NCBI RefSeq assembly: GCF_001704415.2
Contig: NC_030827.1
Span: 42,350,271-42,414,270 of the forward strand
From: Capra hircus
Taxonomy: Eukaryota; Chordata; Mammalia; Artiodactyla; Bovidae
Direction: 5' to 3'
Length of the DNA: 64,000 bases
Positions 46,352 through 57,016 of this stretch are shown in pieces (position 1 is the first letter of the stretch; each line of letters opens with the position of its first letter). Under the pieces are notes generated by a model, which saw nothing but the letters and a program-made list of their open reading frames with translations, did no database searches and was not told the origin of the DNA. The position numbers were made by a program, and so were the translations under genes.

Positions 46352-46872
46352 TCAGTTCAGTTCAGTCGCTCAGTCGTGTCCGACTCTTTGTGACCCCATG
46401 AATCGCAGCACGCCAGGCCTCCCTGTCCATCACCAACTCCCGAAGTTCACTCAGATTCAGGTCCACCGAGTCAGTGATGCCATCCAGCCATCTCATTCTC
46501 TGTCGTCCCCTTCTCCTCCTGCCCTCAATCCCTCCCAGCATCAGAGTATTTTCCAGTGAGTCAACTCTTCGCATCAGGTGGCCAAAGTACTGGAGTTTCA
46601 GCTTTAGCATCATTCCTTCCAAAGAAATCCCAGGGCTGATCTCCTTCAGAATGGACTGGTTGGATCTCCTTGCAGTCCAAGGGACTCTCAAGAGTCTTCT
46701 CCAACACCACAGTTCAAAAGCATCAATTCTTTGGCACTCAGCCTTCTTCACAGTCCAACTTTCACATCCATACATGACCACTGGAAAAACCATAGCCTTG
46801 ACTAGACGGACCTTAGTCGGCAAAGAAATGTCTCTGCTTTTGAATATGCTGTCTAGGTTGGTCATAACTTTT
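46352..46872 (-). mobile_element. 5'-truncated BovB inside the old L1 ORF2
   Basis: Antisense BovB: 3' terminus at 46,352 ('CAGTTCAGTTCAGTCGCTCA'), truncated at 46,872 in 'MTNLDSIFKSRDISLP'. The frame 46,362-46,865 (167 codons) is open through the BovB end and appears little diverged. It splits the L1 'GTAATATT|ACTTAGCC' sequence. No clear TSD. Confidence 0.92.
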
Positions 46873-47369
46873 ACTTAGCCATAAAAAGGAACACATTTGA
46901 GTCAGTTCTGATGAGGTGGATGAACCTAGAACCTATTGTACAGAGTGAAGTGAGTCATAAAGGGAAAGATAAATGCCATATTCTAACACATGTATATGGA
47001 ATCTAGAAAAACAGTATTGAAGAATTTATTTACAGGGCAGCAATCGAGAAAGAGACCTAGAGAATAGACTTATGGACATGGGGAGAAGAGAGGAGTGGCT
47101 GAGATGTATGGAAAGAGTAACAAGGAAACTTATATAACCACATGTAGAATAGATAGCCAACAGAATTTGCCGTATGGCTCAGGAAACTCAAACAGGGCCT
47201 CAGTATCAACCTAGAGGGATGGGATGGGGAAAGAGATGGGAGGGAGGTTCAAATAGAGGGGATATATTTATACCTATGGCTGTTTCATGTTGAGGTTTGA
47301 CAAAAAAACAAAAAAATCTGTAAAACAATTATTCTTCAATAAAAAATAAATTAAAAAAATGCTGTACAT

Positions 47370-50300
47370 AATTAAAATATTGTCAGACAGGTTTAAATGA
47401 ATATATGAGTGAAGATGCAGTAAAAGGAACATGGCATTTAAAATGGATATCTGCTCTAAGAAACACTCCAGCTTATAGCCGCAAATATTTTGAAATTGAC
47501 AACATGCACAAAATGTACCTTGTCACCTCTCTCAGAGAAAGCCTATCAGTAACTGGCTCATTAATTTGACCTATTATGGCATTTCTTATGTCCTTAAGTT
47601 CCTATGACCTCCTCGAAGGCTCATTTGGCCTTGAAGCACCACAGGGTGAAAAAAAAAAGTCTCAGAATTAATCGAGATGTTACCAGAGTGCTTTTTTTTC
47701 TTTATAGGGGCCTAGTAAATTGTCAGCTTATCCTTGAAAGAATAGCCTCCACCATAATCTTTTTCCCTATGACAGAGGTGAAGAAGCAGAGAAAGGGATT
47801 GTGAAATTGCTGCCAGGCACTGGGTTTCCTCCCTAATCCTTGTCTCCCTTTCAACCAGGCACAGAAAAATCTAGAGTTCAAATATTTAGATAATCTCAGG
47901 TGAAGGAATGCAGATCTACTCATTCCTTCTAGAGTTTCAAGTTAAGGACTGAATAACTGGACACAATAGGCCAGTCAAGTGTCTTTCGTCACTAGTGAGA
48001 GAATCAAATCTGACTCAGCCTAAAAATCCATGTAAAACAATTAAGAAAGTACAAAATGCATTTTTATTACAAAATATTGTAATAATCTTAAAGCTGTGCT
48101 TTCTTGAATGCATATGATCTAATGAGAAAGTAATTAGTTATCTATGTATGATTACTTTGATTTATGTCTAAGAAGTGTCACATGTATGGGCAAGTAGGAT
48201 GGGACAGCATTAAGGTGCAAATAGATCTGTTTTAATACTTAAAAAAATCTCTATACGAACTATTTTTCTAGGCGGTGGCCACTTGCTCCTGAGGTGGCTG
48301 ATTCTTTTACCTAGTTGTTATGTCTGAAAAATTAATGCTTGCTCTGCAACTATAAAACAGCCTGTAAGTGAAAGCAGCTCTGCCAACATTGTCTGAGTCA
48401 TTAGAAGAGTCAACCCGTTGTTCTCTGTCCTTTCTGCGTGGCTGAATTTCCTTAATGACCAATTCATTGTGTGTCTTCAAGCATGACACCTGAAAAGCTG
48501 TGATCTCTTTAATGAAGGATCCATTAGTCTTTCAAGAATGTGAACATGTGAAGTTGAAAAACCTATTCAATAAGGTATCTCCTTGAAAGAACTCTAATCA
48601 TGCTGGGAAACACATTTACACAAAATATAACTTCTTCATGCATGTTTAGCTGAGCAGAATGGTTTCTGAAGTCACATTAGCTGACTTCAGAGAAGAAGAA
48701 GAGAGGAACACAGACTGAGAACAACACAGACTCAGTTTACTAAATACTTCCCATTTTCATAAAGTTGCTAAAATGCCACTTTTCAATCCACATTTATATA
48801 TAGCAGAACATTCTTTCTTAGAACATAAGCCATTGTGCAGTCCTCTTTCTGTATTCTTTGAACCTTGGCAGCACACAGTCTCCAAGATTCCATGATCATA
48901 GACAGTCACCCTGCTGTTGTGTGCAATGTACTGCTTTATACAAATCTTTCTGGTGCCACTGGAAGTGACTCCCAGGAGACAAAGCCCAAGAACGACCCTG
49001 AGTTTTACCTCTTTGTATATTCAGTTCTGCATTTCATCTTTGCAGTTCTAAACCTATTCAAAGGTCTTTCTGTTTGAGCTTCTAAAATTTAGCATATCCT
49101 CTGCTGAATCTCGAGAGGAAAAAGATGTAATTATAATACACAAATTGCTCCTGCTCTGCACATTAACGCAGTGATAGGAAATAGGAGTTTTTCAATATAA
49201 AAATAGTTTTTTCCTTTATTTCACTTATTTAAAAATAATGCAGTATATCAGGAATTAATTTTAAGATAGTCAAGTATGATTTATCACCATTAAGTCACTT
49301 TTACTAAGGAAAATAACTCAATATACTTTCTATATCATAGGAGGGGAAATAAAGTATATTTCATTTTAAAAGAGAAATATAATTTTGTCCCACAGTGTAG
49401 TTGGATAAGTGATATAGGAAGGTATCTCATAATATGGTTTTATTGTATTTTCCCCTAAAGTTGCATAATATCTGATTTCATAAATGTGCTTACCTGTAGA
49501 ATCATCTGACTAGTTTCTCTGAGTATATTCCATAGTTTCCATTAAGTATGTTCACTTGGGAGATTTCTACTCTACTATTAATTTTTATGAGGTTAAATAT
49601 TTGGATACAGATTGTTTGAAAAGAACTAGAGTTAATAAGGAGTTTGGTAAGCAAAGAGTTGGTCTGTTACCCAACTTTCCCCAGTCAGGAAGGGTTGATG
49701 CTAATAGTTTTGATTACTTGTCAGGTGAAAGTATTAATTTATAAATGCTGTTATGGCTAAGGTCTTGCTTGAGCAGAGCCCCGTATATGTGGACATATCT
49801 GGGCATGTCTGAAGCCCAACAGGGCACTGTCCATTTGGTGCCTGAAGGGCTGAGGAAATTTCCTGGGAAGGATGCCTTCCTTGAGGGAAAAAAAGAGGGA
49901 GACAGTGAAGCCGGACACAATAACACAGACTTAATCTTCAGAAGGAAGGAGGGATTTTGAGTTCAGCTTGGAGTCTTGCTGTCTGCACATGATTTGTTTT
50001 CTAGTCTAGAGTCCCATGGACTCCTTCCTATGGGTTCTGACCTGTGAACCCATGTTTGTAAAAGCCCAAGTGGGCATGAGGAAGGACAGCTTTGAATAAA
50101 AACTGAAGGAGCTGAGTGACTGGTATTCTCTCAGACACCATTTGTTTTGGTACTAACACTAATAGATGTGGCAATATACAAAAAGTAGGAAGAGGAATAT
50201 CCACCCACTTTGTAAAAGATAAAACAAAACCCACAAAACCCAAATTGTTGCTGTTTGATTGCTGCAAGAGCCCATGTGTAAAATGGTGGGACAAGGTAGA

Positions 50301-50589
50301 CAGTAATTTAGCTTAGCAGAAATGCATCACTTTGTTAAAGGATTTAGGGGAAGAGGCCATTGTGAGTGGGATGGGGAGTGGGGAAGAAAATAAAATGAGT
50401 CATTGAGGCTACTTTCGTCATGATTGATTTCTGTGATGGTGAACAATGTGCTTACTTGCTCTTCTCCACTTTTACATTATTAAAATGGGTGTTAGAACCA
50501 CTTGTTCACTGTCATGTTTAGTGGGAAGTGAAACTTGAAAGATTTATTTGCTTCAAATTTTTAAATGATGTCTATTTTTTTTACTTATT
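47370..50589. other. Unassigned intergenic DNA
   Basis: AT-rich. Chance frames up to 88 codons (for example 48,865-49,077 and 50,028-50,294) show no domain, and no repeat family was recognised. It is the longest repeat-poor stretch of the window by eye. Confidence 0.45.
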
Positions 50590-50598
50590 TAGGATATG

Positions 50599-51289
50599 CC
50601 TCAGTTCAGTTCAGTCGCTCAGTCATGTCCAACTCTTTGAGACCCCAGGGACTGCAGCATGCCAGGCTTCCCTGTCCATCACCAACTGCTGGAGCTTGCT
50701 CAAATTCATGTCCATCAAGTTGGTGATGCTATCCAAACATCTCATCCTCTGTCGTCCGCTTCTCCTCCTGCTTTCAATCTTTCCCAGCACCAGGATCTTA
50801 TCCAGTGTTAATTCTTCACATCAGGTAACCAAAGTATTGGAGTTTCAGCATCAGCATCAGTCCTTCCAATGAATATTCAGGACTGATTTCCTTTAGGATG
50901 GACTGGTTGGATCTCCTTGCAGTCCAAGGGGCTCTCAAGAGTCTTCTCCAACACCACAGTTCAAAAGCATAGATTCTTCAGCACTCAACTTTCTTTATAA
51001 TCCAACTCTCACATCCATACACAACCACTGGAAAAACCGTAGCTTTGACTAGACGGACCTTTGTCAGCAAAGTAATGTCCCTGCTTTTTAATATGCTGTC
51101 TAGGTTGGTCATAGCTTTTCTTCCAAGGAGCAAATGTCTTTTAATTTCATGGCTGCAGTCACCATCTGCAGTGATATTGGAGCCCCCCCTAAAGTACAGT
51201 CTGTCACTGTTTCCATTGTGTCCCCATCTATTTGCTGTAAAGTGATGGGACCGGAGGCCATGATCTTAGTCTTCTGAATGTTGAGTTTT
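50599..51289 (-). mobile_element. 5'-truncated BovB with TSD
   Basis: Antisense BovB from terminus 'TCAGTTCAGTTCAGTCGCTC' to about 51,289 ('CTGAATGTTGAGTTTT'). Direct repeat TAGGATATG at 50,590-50,598 and 51,296-51,304 is the probable TSD. Six bases (CATAAA) at the 5' junction are unexplained. The frame is broken. Confidence 0.9.
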
Positions 51290-51478
51290 CATAAATAGGA
51301 TATGTCTGTTTATGAAAAATCTTTCCTCTTAGCATTGAAATGGTAAGAAAACACATTACCCCACCCCAAACATGGCATGGATATCTATTCTAAACTGGAG
51401 AGTGTGTGGAATCTAAGTTGGCTGGACTCCTCACTCACCTGAGTCCCCCAAAATGTTAGCCTCAAATCATCCTTTAAC

Positions 51479-51700
51479 ACAGGGTTTCTTGACCTTGGTT
51501 TTATTGACACTTTCGACTTGAAAGTTCTTTGTTTTGGGAAACTTGCCCTGTGTATTGTATTATGTGTAGCAGCTTCCCTGACCTCCACTCACTAGACGCT
51601 TGTGGCCCACACTCCCACCCCTCAGTTTTGCTACAATAAAAAATGTCCCCAAGACATTGCCAGGGGAGGGGAGGAAAAATTACCCCAGGTTGCGAATTAA
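51479..51700 (-). mobile_element. MER20 (hAT-Charlie) DNA transposon
   Basis: Antisense MER20: opens 'ACAGGGTTTCTTGACCTTGG', with 'CATTGCCAGGGGAGGGG' and 'ATTACCCCAGGTTGCGAATT' at the other end. The terminal 'GGTTGAGAAACCCTG' / 'CAGTGGTTCTCAACC' type ends are diverged but placed correctly. Non-autonomous, no coding capacity. Confidence 0.7.
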
Positions 51701-52150
51701 TACTAAAATGTAACACAGTATACTAATTTGAGGTTAATACTTTATGAAATGTTTTTGAGCACCTATACAGACTGTGACACTAACTACTAGTAATGATGTG
51801 TTATTAAATATAAACTGAGGTATATTAAGACCTTTAAGTGTTTCCTTGAACATTTGTTCATTTGAATTGAACACTGTTGATTTGGAAGTAGTTTGGAGCA
51901 TTCCACCAACAGGAGAAAGGAAAGACTGACATGTAGGAAGTGTGGAAGCAAAGAAAAGAAGTTAATTGATTGGCTATAAATTAAAGCCTTAGTTAGGTTA
52001 GGCTGCCTGTGATTGGTGGTCCTTAGTGTTTTCATTTCATAACCTTGAGGCATATACAGGCTTGGATTTTGGTTTGCTTAAATAGACATCCATGGCATTA
52101 TAGCCCCTCAATCTAGTTGTCTCTGTATTTAGTTACTTTAGCAGTGCTTT
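51701..52150. other. Unassigned intergenic DNA
   Basis: No feature recognised. Confidence 0.45.
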
Positions 52151-52154
52151 AGCA

Positions 52155-52345
52155 CTGCTTCTGTTACAAACTTTCTGTAAAGGGACAAATATTAAGTATT
52201 TTAGCCTCTGTGGGCCCCATGGTCTCTGTTGCCACAACTCAATTCTGCTATTGTAGAGCAAATGAATAGAGGAATTGGCTGTATTTCAATAAAATTATTA
52301 CATAATTTGGTTCAAAGGGCTGCTGTTTGTCAACTTCTCTGCTAT
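52155..52345 (-). mobile_element. Probable hAT-Charlie-type DNA transposon fossil
   Basis: 'TTTCTGTAAAGGGACAAATA', 'GCCCCATGGTCTCTGTTGCC', 'CTGTATTTCAATAAAATTAT' and 'GCTGTTTGTCAACTTCTCTG' follow the order of a common non-autonomous mammalian DNA transposon of the 'CAGGGTCGGCAAAC' type. Family name not assigned with certainty. Confidence 0.55.
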
Positions 52346-53337
52346 AAGAAAAACTAACACAACATACTGCATGCCCTAAACTATATCAAATCATTGGATC
52401 TCCCAAACTCCAAAGCTAATGTACAGAACAAATAAATTAAAAATGTGGTACATTCTTTTATGTATACAGACCACCTTTCACTCTTAGAAAATGAAAATCA
52501 TTCTGCAATAGAATTTGTGAATTTTATTTTTTGTCATTTCAGCTTTATTATTGCAACGGCAGGCTGAATGAAAAGAGTGACTGTTTTTAAATACTTTTAA
52601 AGCCCAATGCAATGTTTACTGAAAAGTAAGGAAAACCAAATGGGATGAACAGAATTATTGTTGTGAAACAAATGAATGTGTGGAGAGAAATAGAAGTGCT
52701 TTAATAGTATATTGGAAAGCATTTTAAAACTCATGATCATACTATTTGCCTAAATAACACTTATTAAAGTGGGACCAGTTAAAAAAGGCCAGGCCACCTT
52801 TGTGCTGCTGCTATATGGAGGATATAGTGAGATGGTCTTGCCATCAGAGGTCATGTTTTATAAGGGGACTAACTCTGCCTAGAGATTTCTAGAGACAAAT
52901 AAAATCCAAATTTTAGAGAGGTACTCTTACCACTTCTCCCTACCTGCAAAACTCCCTCTTTACCCTCTCTTTCCCCCCTCCCTTCTTTCCTTCCTTTCTT
53001 TCCAGTATAGAGATTCAAGAGAAGTTTGAGTTCAACCCATGTCATTGGACTCTGGCGTTCTTCTCAGGTCTCTGGGGGTTCTGAAGGATGGCTTATGTTT
53101 CTTAATTCATCTTTGGGTTCAGCTGCAGCTGTCAATTGGATGAGTCATTCACCATTCAGAGTGTACTGTCCTGTTGTAGCTTTGGTGTTCCAAATGTCAC
53201 AAGATTCCTTTTCCTCATTTTCCCCACACTTCTTCCCCACTAACAAGCCCACATGTATAGTGACCTTTGTTAGTGGTTTGAATAGATGTAGGAAGCATTG
53301 TAATGCAACCAATTTATAATTGATTATTAGACAATTC
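52346..53337. other. Unassigned intergenic DNA
   Basis: Includes a CT-rich tract at about 52,935-53,005. The 97-codon frame at 53,026-53,319 has no recognised domain. Confidence 0.45.
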
Positions 53338-54675
53338 ATTGTTGTTCAGTTGCTAAGTAGTTTCCGATTCCTTGCAACCCCATGGACTGCAGCACCTCAG
53401 GCTTCCTCATCCTTCACTATCTCTCAGAGTTTGCTCAGACTCATGTCCACTGAGTCAGTGATGCCATCCAACTCTCTCATCCTCTGTCACCCCTTTCTCC
53501 TCATGCCCTAAAACTTTTCCAGCATCAGGGTCTTTCCCAATGAGTTGACTTTTCACATTAGGTGGCCAAAGTATTGGAATTTCAGCATCAGTCCTTCCAA
53601 GGAATATTCAGGGTTGATCTTCTTTAGGATTGACTGGTTTGTTCTCCTTGCAGTCCAAGGGACTCTCAAGAGTCTTCTCCAGTACTACAGTTCAAAAGCA
53701 TCAAGTCTTGGTGCTCAGCCTTCTTTAGGGGCTTCCTAGGTGGCTCTAGGGGTAAAGAACCTGCCTGCATTGAAGGAGACATAAGAGACATGGGTTTGAT
53801 TCCTGGGTCAAGAAGATCCCCTGGAGGAGGGCATGGCAACCCACTCCAGTATTCTTGCTTGGAGAATCCCATGGACAGAGAAGCTTGGCAGGCTATGGTC
53901 CATAGAGTCACAAAGAGTTGGACACACACACATAGTTTTTTTTATGGTCCAACTCTCACATCCATACATGTCTACTGGAAAAACCATAGCTTTTATTATA
54001 TGGACCTTCGTTGGCAAAGTGCTATCTTTGCCTTTTAATACGCTAAGTTTGTCATATCTTTCCTTCTAAGGAGCAAGCATCTTTTAATTTCATGGCTGCA
54101 GTCACAGTCCACAGTGATTTTGGAGCCCAAGAGAAGAAAATCTGTCACTGCTTCCACTTTCCCCCCTTCCATGTGCCATGAAATGATGGGACCAGATGCC
54201 ATGATCTTAGTTTTTTTGAGTTTAAAGCCAGGTTTTACACTGTCTTCTTTCACTCTCATCAAGAGGCTCTTTAGTTTCTCTTAGATTTCTGCCATTTGAG
54301 TGGTATTATCTGCATATCTGAGGTTGTTGATATTTCTCTCTGCAAACTTGATTCCAGCCCAACATTTTGCATATTGTACTCTGCATAGAAGTTAAATTAG
54401 CAAGGTGACAGTATACAGCCTTGATGTACTTCTTTCCCTGTTTTGAACCAGTCCATTGGTCCATGTCTGGTTCTAACTGTTGCTTCCTGGCCTGCATACA
54501 GGTTTCTCAGGAGACAGGTAAGATGGTCTGGTATTCCTATCTCTTTAAAAAATTTTCACAGAATTTCCACTGTGAACTAGTCCATCCTGGGTGGCCCTGC
54601 ATGGCATGGCTCATAGCTTCACTGAGTTCTGCAAGCCCCTTTGCCATGACAAGGCTGTTATCCATGAAGGGGATA
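53338..54675 (-). mobile_element. Old BovB with internal deletion, split by a Bov-tA
   Basis: Antisense BovB from its 3' terminus (53,338) through the RT C-terminal half to about 54,565 ('GGTATTCCTATCTCTTTAAA'), then directly into sequence matching the BovB 5'UTR at 33,110-33,195 ('CATCCTGGGTGGCCCTGC', 'TTCACTGAGTTCTGCAAG'). The APE domain and early RT are missing between them. Strongly diverged, all frames broken. A Bov-tA interrupts it at 53,728-53,935. Confidence 0.82.
53728..53935 (+). mobile_element. Bov-tA SINE inside BovB
   Basis: Full-length sense Bov-tA ('GGGGCTTCCTAGGTGGCTCT' to 'AAAGAGTTGGACACACACAC'). BovB sequence resumes with 'TTTATGGTCCAACTC', so a T-rich TTCTTTA-type TSD is likely but diverged. 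Confidence 0.9.
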
Positions 54676-55433
54676 TAATTCATGTATCCTCTGAACTATC
54701 CTATATTCCATAATCTCCAAGATATTTGCCTCTCACCAAATCTCTCTCTCTTCTCTAGGCCTCTGGAAACATATCTCCTACTTCCCACCCCCAAATCTCT
54801 TCCACTTTATTAAGAGAAGCATTCTGGGCCTCTCCGAGCCGAACCCTGAATATGGATAACCCACCCATACCCTGTGCTTGACACTGGGTCATCAGCTCTG
54901 ACTGTTACTAATTTTTCCACCATCTGTAAGGAGAAAGAAGTAATCAATTGAGTTATTTCTCCCCAGTGTGAATTAACTTTCCTTAGAAGGAAGAAGCAGT
55001 CTTATTTAGTGTTTTGTTGAAGGCTAAATCTCCATTATTAAGTATGCATTTGTAAACCATAGCACAGATGAAATTTAGATTTTATCTATTTGTTTTTGCT
55101 CGGTTTTTTTTTTTTTTTTTACTTTATTTATTGTTTCCCTGCCATTGGTCACCTATGCAAAGATGATAAGGTCCTATTGATCATGAAATGGGAAGGAATG
55201 ACCATAGGATAGCTATGAAAGCCTTTTCCAAAATTGTTGTTTGTGTTATACTTACTCTTGGCAAGACAATGAGACGACTAAAAAGTCTGGATTTATTTTT
55301 GAAAACTGCTATTTCAGGCTTAAAAGAAAATTGTATTTTACTTATAGGAGTTTACTCTTTCCTCCTTCCTCTTTTTTTTCCCCCCTCAATTGAAAGTGAA
55401 CAAGTAAGCACTTAATTGAATAATTTAGGCCTC
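54676..55433. other. Unassigned intergenic DNA
   Basis: T-run at about 55,107-55,121 and a CT-rich patch at 55,360-55,385. No gene recognised. Confidence 0.45.
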
Positions 55434-55644
55434 AAATTCCCTTTATTTTATTTTATTTATTTTTTTTAATTTTTAAATTTTTTTTATTTTTTAAATTTTA
55501 TTTATTTATTTATTTTTTGTTTGACAAGTTCTTTTATGAATCTTGGACCTACTGTTACATTTTAGGAATATACAACTCTAGCATTAGTGAAATGTGTCTG
55601 TGAGGTATACTATTTCAACCGATATCTGTTTACTATTTGGCTGT

Positions 55645-55870
55645 GCGCACACTCTTGTCATGACCGCACCCAGTCATGTGTGCGCACTCTGTCGTGTCTC
55701 ACTCTTTGTGACCCCATAGCTCCTCTGCCCGTGGAATTTTCCAGGCAAGAGTACTGGGTTGCCATTTCCTTCTCCAGAGGATCTTCTTGAACCAGGGATT
55801 GAACTTCTGTCACTTGGCTCTCCTGCATTGGTAGGCAAGTTCTTTACCCACTGAGCCACAGGGGAAGCCC
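55645..55870 (-). mobile_element. Bov-tA SINE with perfect 13-bp TSD
   Basis: Antisense Bov-tA ending 'CCACAGGGGAAGCCC'. ACTATTTGGCTGT occurs at 55,632-55,644 and 55,871-55,883. Confidence 0.93.
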
Positions 55871-55883
55871 ACTATTTGGCTGT

Positions 55884-56034
55884 ACTTGTCTTGGTTGCAG
55901 CTTGCTGGCTTCTCCGGTTGTGAAGTATGGGTTTCCCTCTGGTTGTGGCAGGTGGAATCTTACTCAGCAATCCAGCCCACATCCGCCACATTGGAAGGCA
56001 GATTCTTCACCACTGGACTACCAAGGAAGTCCCC
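55884..56034 (-). mobile_element. CHR-type SINE
   Basis: Minus strand reads 'GGGACTTCCTTGGTAGTCCA' then 'GTGGTGAAGAATCTGCC', a CHR/tRNA-derived head, followed by a 'CCACAACCAGAGGGAAAC' body. Diverged. Confidence 0.7.
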
Positions 56035-56427
56035 CAAGTGATTTATGTGATGCAAATTCTTAACTTAAAACTTTATTTTATTTATTTATTTTTTAAATAT
56101 TTTTTATTTTTTTATTTTTTAATTTTTTTTTAATTTTTTAAATTTTAAAATCTTTAATTCTTACATGCGTTCCCAAACATGAACCCCCCTCCCACTTCCC
56201 TCCCCACAACATCTCTCTGGGTCATCCCCATGCACCAGCCCCAAGCAAGCTGCACCCTACGTCAGACATGGACTGGCGATTCAATTCTTACATGACAGTA
56301 TACATGTTAGAATTCCCATTCTCCCAGATCATCCCACCCTCTCCCTCTCCCTCTGAGTCCAAAAGTCCGTTATACACATCTGTGTCTTTTTTCCTGTCTT
56401 GCATACAGGGTCGTCATTGCCATCTTC

Positions 56428-56999
56428 CTAAATTCCATATATATGTGTTAGTATACTGTATTGGTGTTTTTCTTTCTGGCTTACTTCACTCTGTATAATT
56501 GGCTCCAGTTTCATCCATCTCATCAGAACTGATTCAAATGAATTCTTTTTCACGGCTGAGTAATACTCCATTGTGTATATGTACCACAGCTTTCTTATCC
56601 ATTCATCTGCTGATGGACATCTAGGTTGTTTCCATGTCCTGGCTATTATAAACAGTGCTGCGATGAACATTGGGGTACATGTGTCTCTTTCAGTTCTGGT
56701 TTCCTCAGTGTGTATGCCCAGCAGTGGGATTGCTGGGTCATAAGGTAGTTCTATTTGCAATTTTTTAAGGAATCTCCACACTGTTCTCCATAGTGGCTGT
56801 ACTAGTTTGCATTCCCACCAACAGTGTAGGAGGGTTCCCTTTTCTCCACACCCTCTCCAGCATTTATTGCTTGCAGATTTTTGGATCGCAGCCATTCTGA
56901 CTGGTGTGAAGTGGTACCTCATTGTGGTTTTGATTTGCATTTCTCTAATAATGAGTGATGTTGAGCATCTTTTCATGTGTTTGTTAGCCATCCGTATGT
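56428..56999 (-). pseudogene. L1 ORF2 C-terminal fragment
   Basis: About 190 codons of the ORF2p C-terminus, open to the normal stop. Includes 'KRCSTSLIIREMQIKTTMRYH' and the Cys-rich 'CWRGCGEKGTLLHCWWEC'. The endonuclease and RT domains are absent because of 5' truncation. Residues encoded beyond 57,000 are flanking DNA. Confidence 0.93.
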
Positions 57000-57016
57000 A
57001 AATTCCCTTTATTTTA

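Larger units (their letters stand above)
30662..47006 (+). pseudogene. Old L1 ORF2 (endonuclease/reverse transcriptase), broken and split by nested insertions
   Basis: ORF2p supplies L1 endonuclease, RT and a C-terminal Cys-rich domain. The start 'MTIGTYISIITL' at 30,662 aligns with the intact homologue on the minus strand at 39,994. Endonuclease pieces include 'NIYALNIRVPQYIRQ' (about 31,000) and 'AHGTFSRIDHIL' (about 31,230). The catalytic 'SDHNA' motif reads 'SDQNA' (about 31,330), a changed residue. RT resumes at 44,506; 'SADDMILY' replaces FADD at about 45,065. The Cys-rich motif 'CWRGCGEKGTLLHSWWECE' (about 46,050) has the histidine but the usual C-W context is altered. Many stops, plus BovB at 46,352-46,872. 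The ORF2 end is at 47,006. Confidence 0.88.
25816..47360 (+). mobile_element. Old full-length ruminant L1 dispersed over 21.5 kb by nested insertions
   Basis: One L1 can be followed piece by piece. The 5'UTR starts 'GAGAAGATGGAACAAGATGG' at 25,816; ORF1 starts at 29,606; the ORF2 first half runs to 32,238; the ORF2 second half resumes at 44,506 with exactly the next expected sequence ('CATCACCCTGATACCAAAAT'); the ORF2 stop is near 47,006; the 3'UTR ends in an AATAAA-type signal and A-rich tail at 47,360. The 9-bp TSD GCTGTACAT lies at 25,807-25,815 and 47,361-47,369, both preceded by A-runs. Insertions inside it are at 27,027-27,165, 29,028-29,288, 29,723-29,853, 31,903-31,933, 32,239-44,501 and 46,352-46,872. 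ORFs carry many stops. Confidence 0.9.
55520..56066 (-). other. Transduced non-L1 segment
   Basis: Sits between two A-rich tails inside one TSD. It holds a Bov-tA (55,645-55,870) and a CHR-type SINE (55,884-56,034); the rest is unassigned and should mark the locus of the parent L1. Confidence 0.8.
55451..56999 (-). mobile_element. 5'-truncated young L1 with 3'-transduced flank
   Basis: The whole block is flanked by a perfect 17-bp TSD, AAATTCCCTTTATTTTA, at 55,434-55,450 and 57,000-57,016. In the element's direction (minus): L1 ORF2 C-terminus from 56,999, ORF2 stop at 56,428, 3'UTR to about 56,150, an A-rich tract (56,067-56,149), about 545 bp of non-L1 DNA (55,520-56,066), then a second A-rich tail (55,451-55,519). 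Only 3' transduction explains one TSD around both parts simply. L1 sequence is very close to the full-length copy at 35.8-43.6 kb. Confidence 0.92.
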
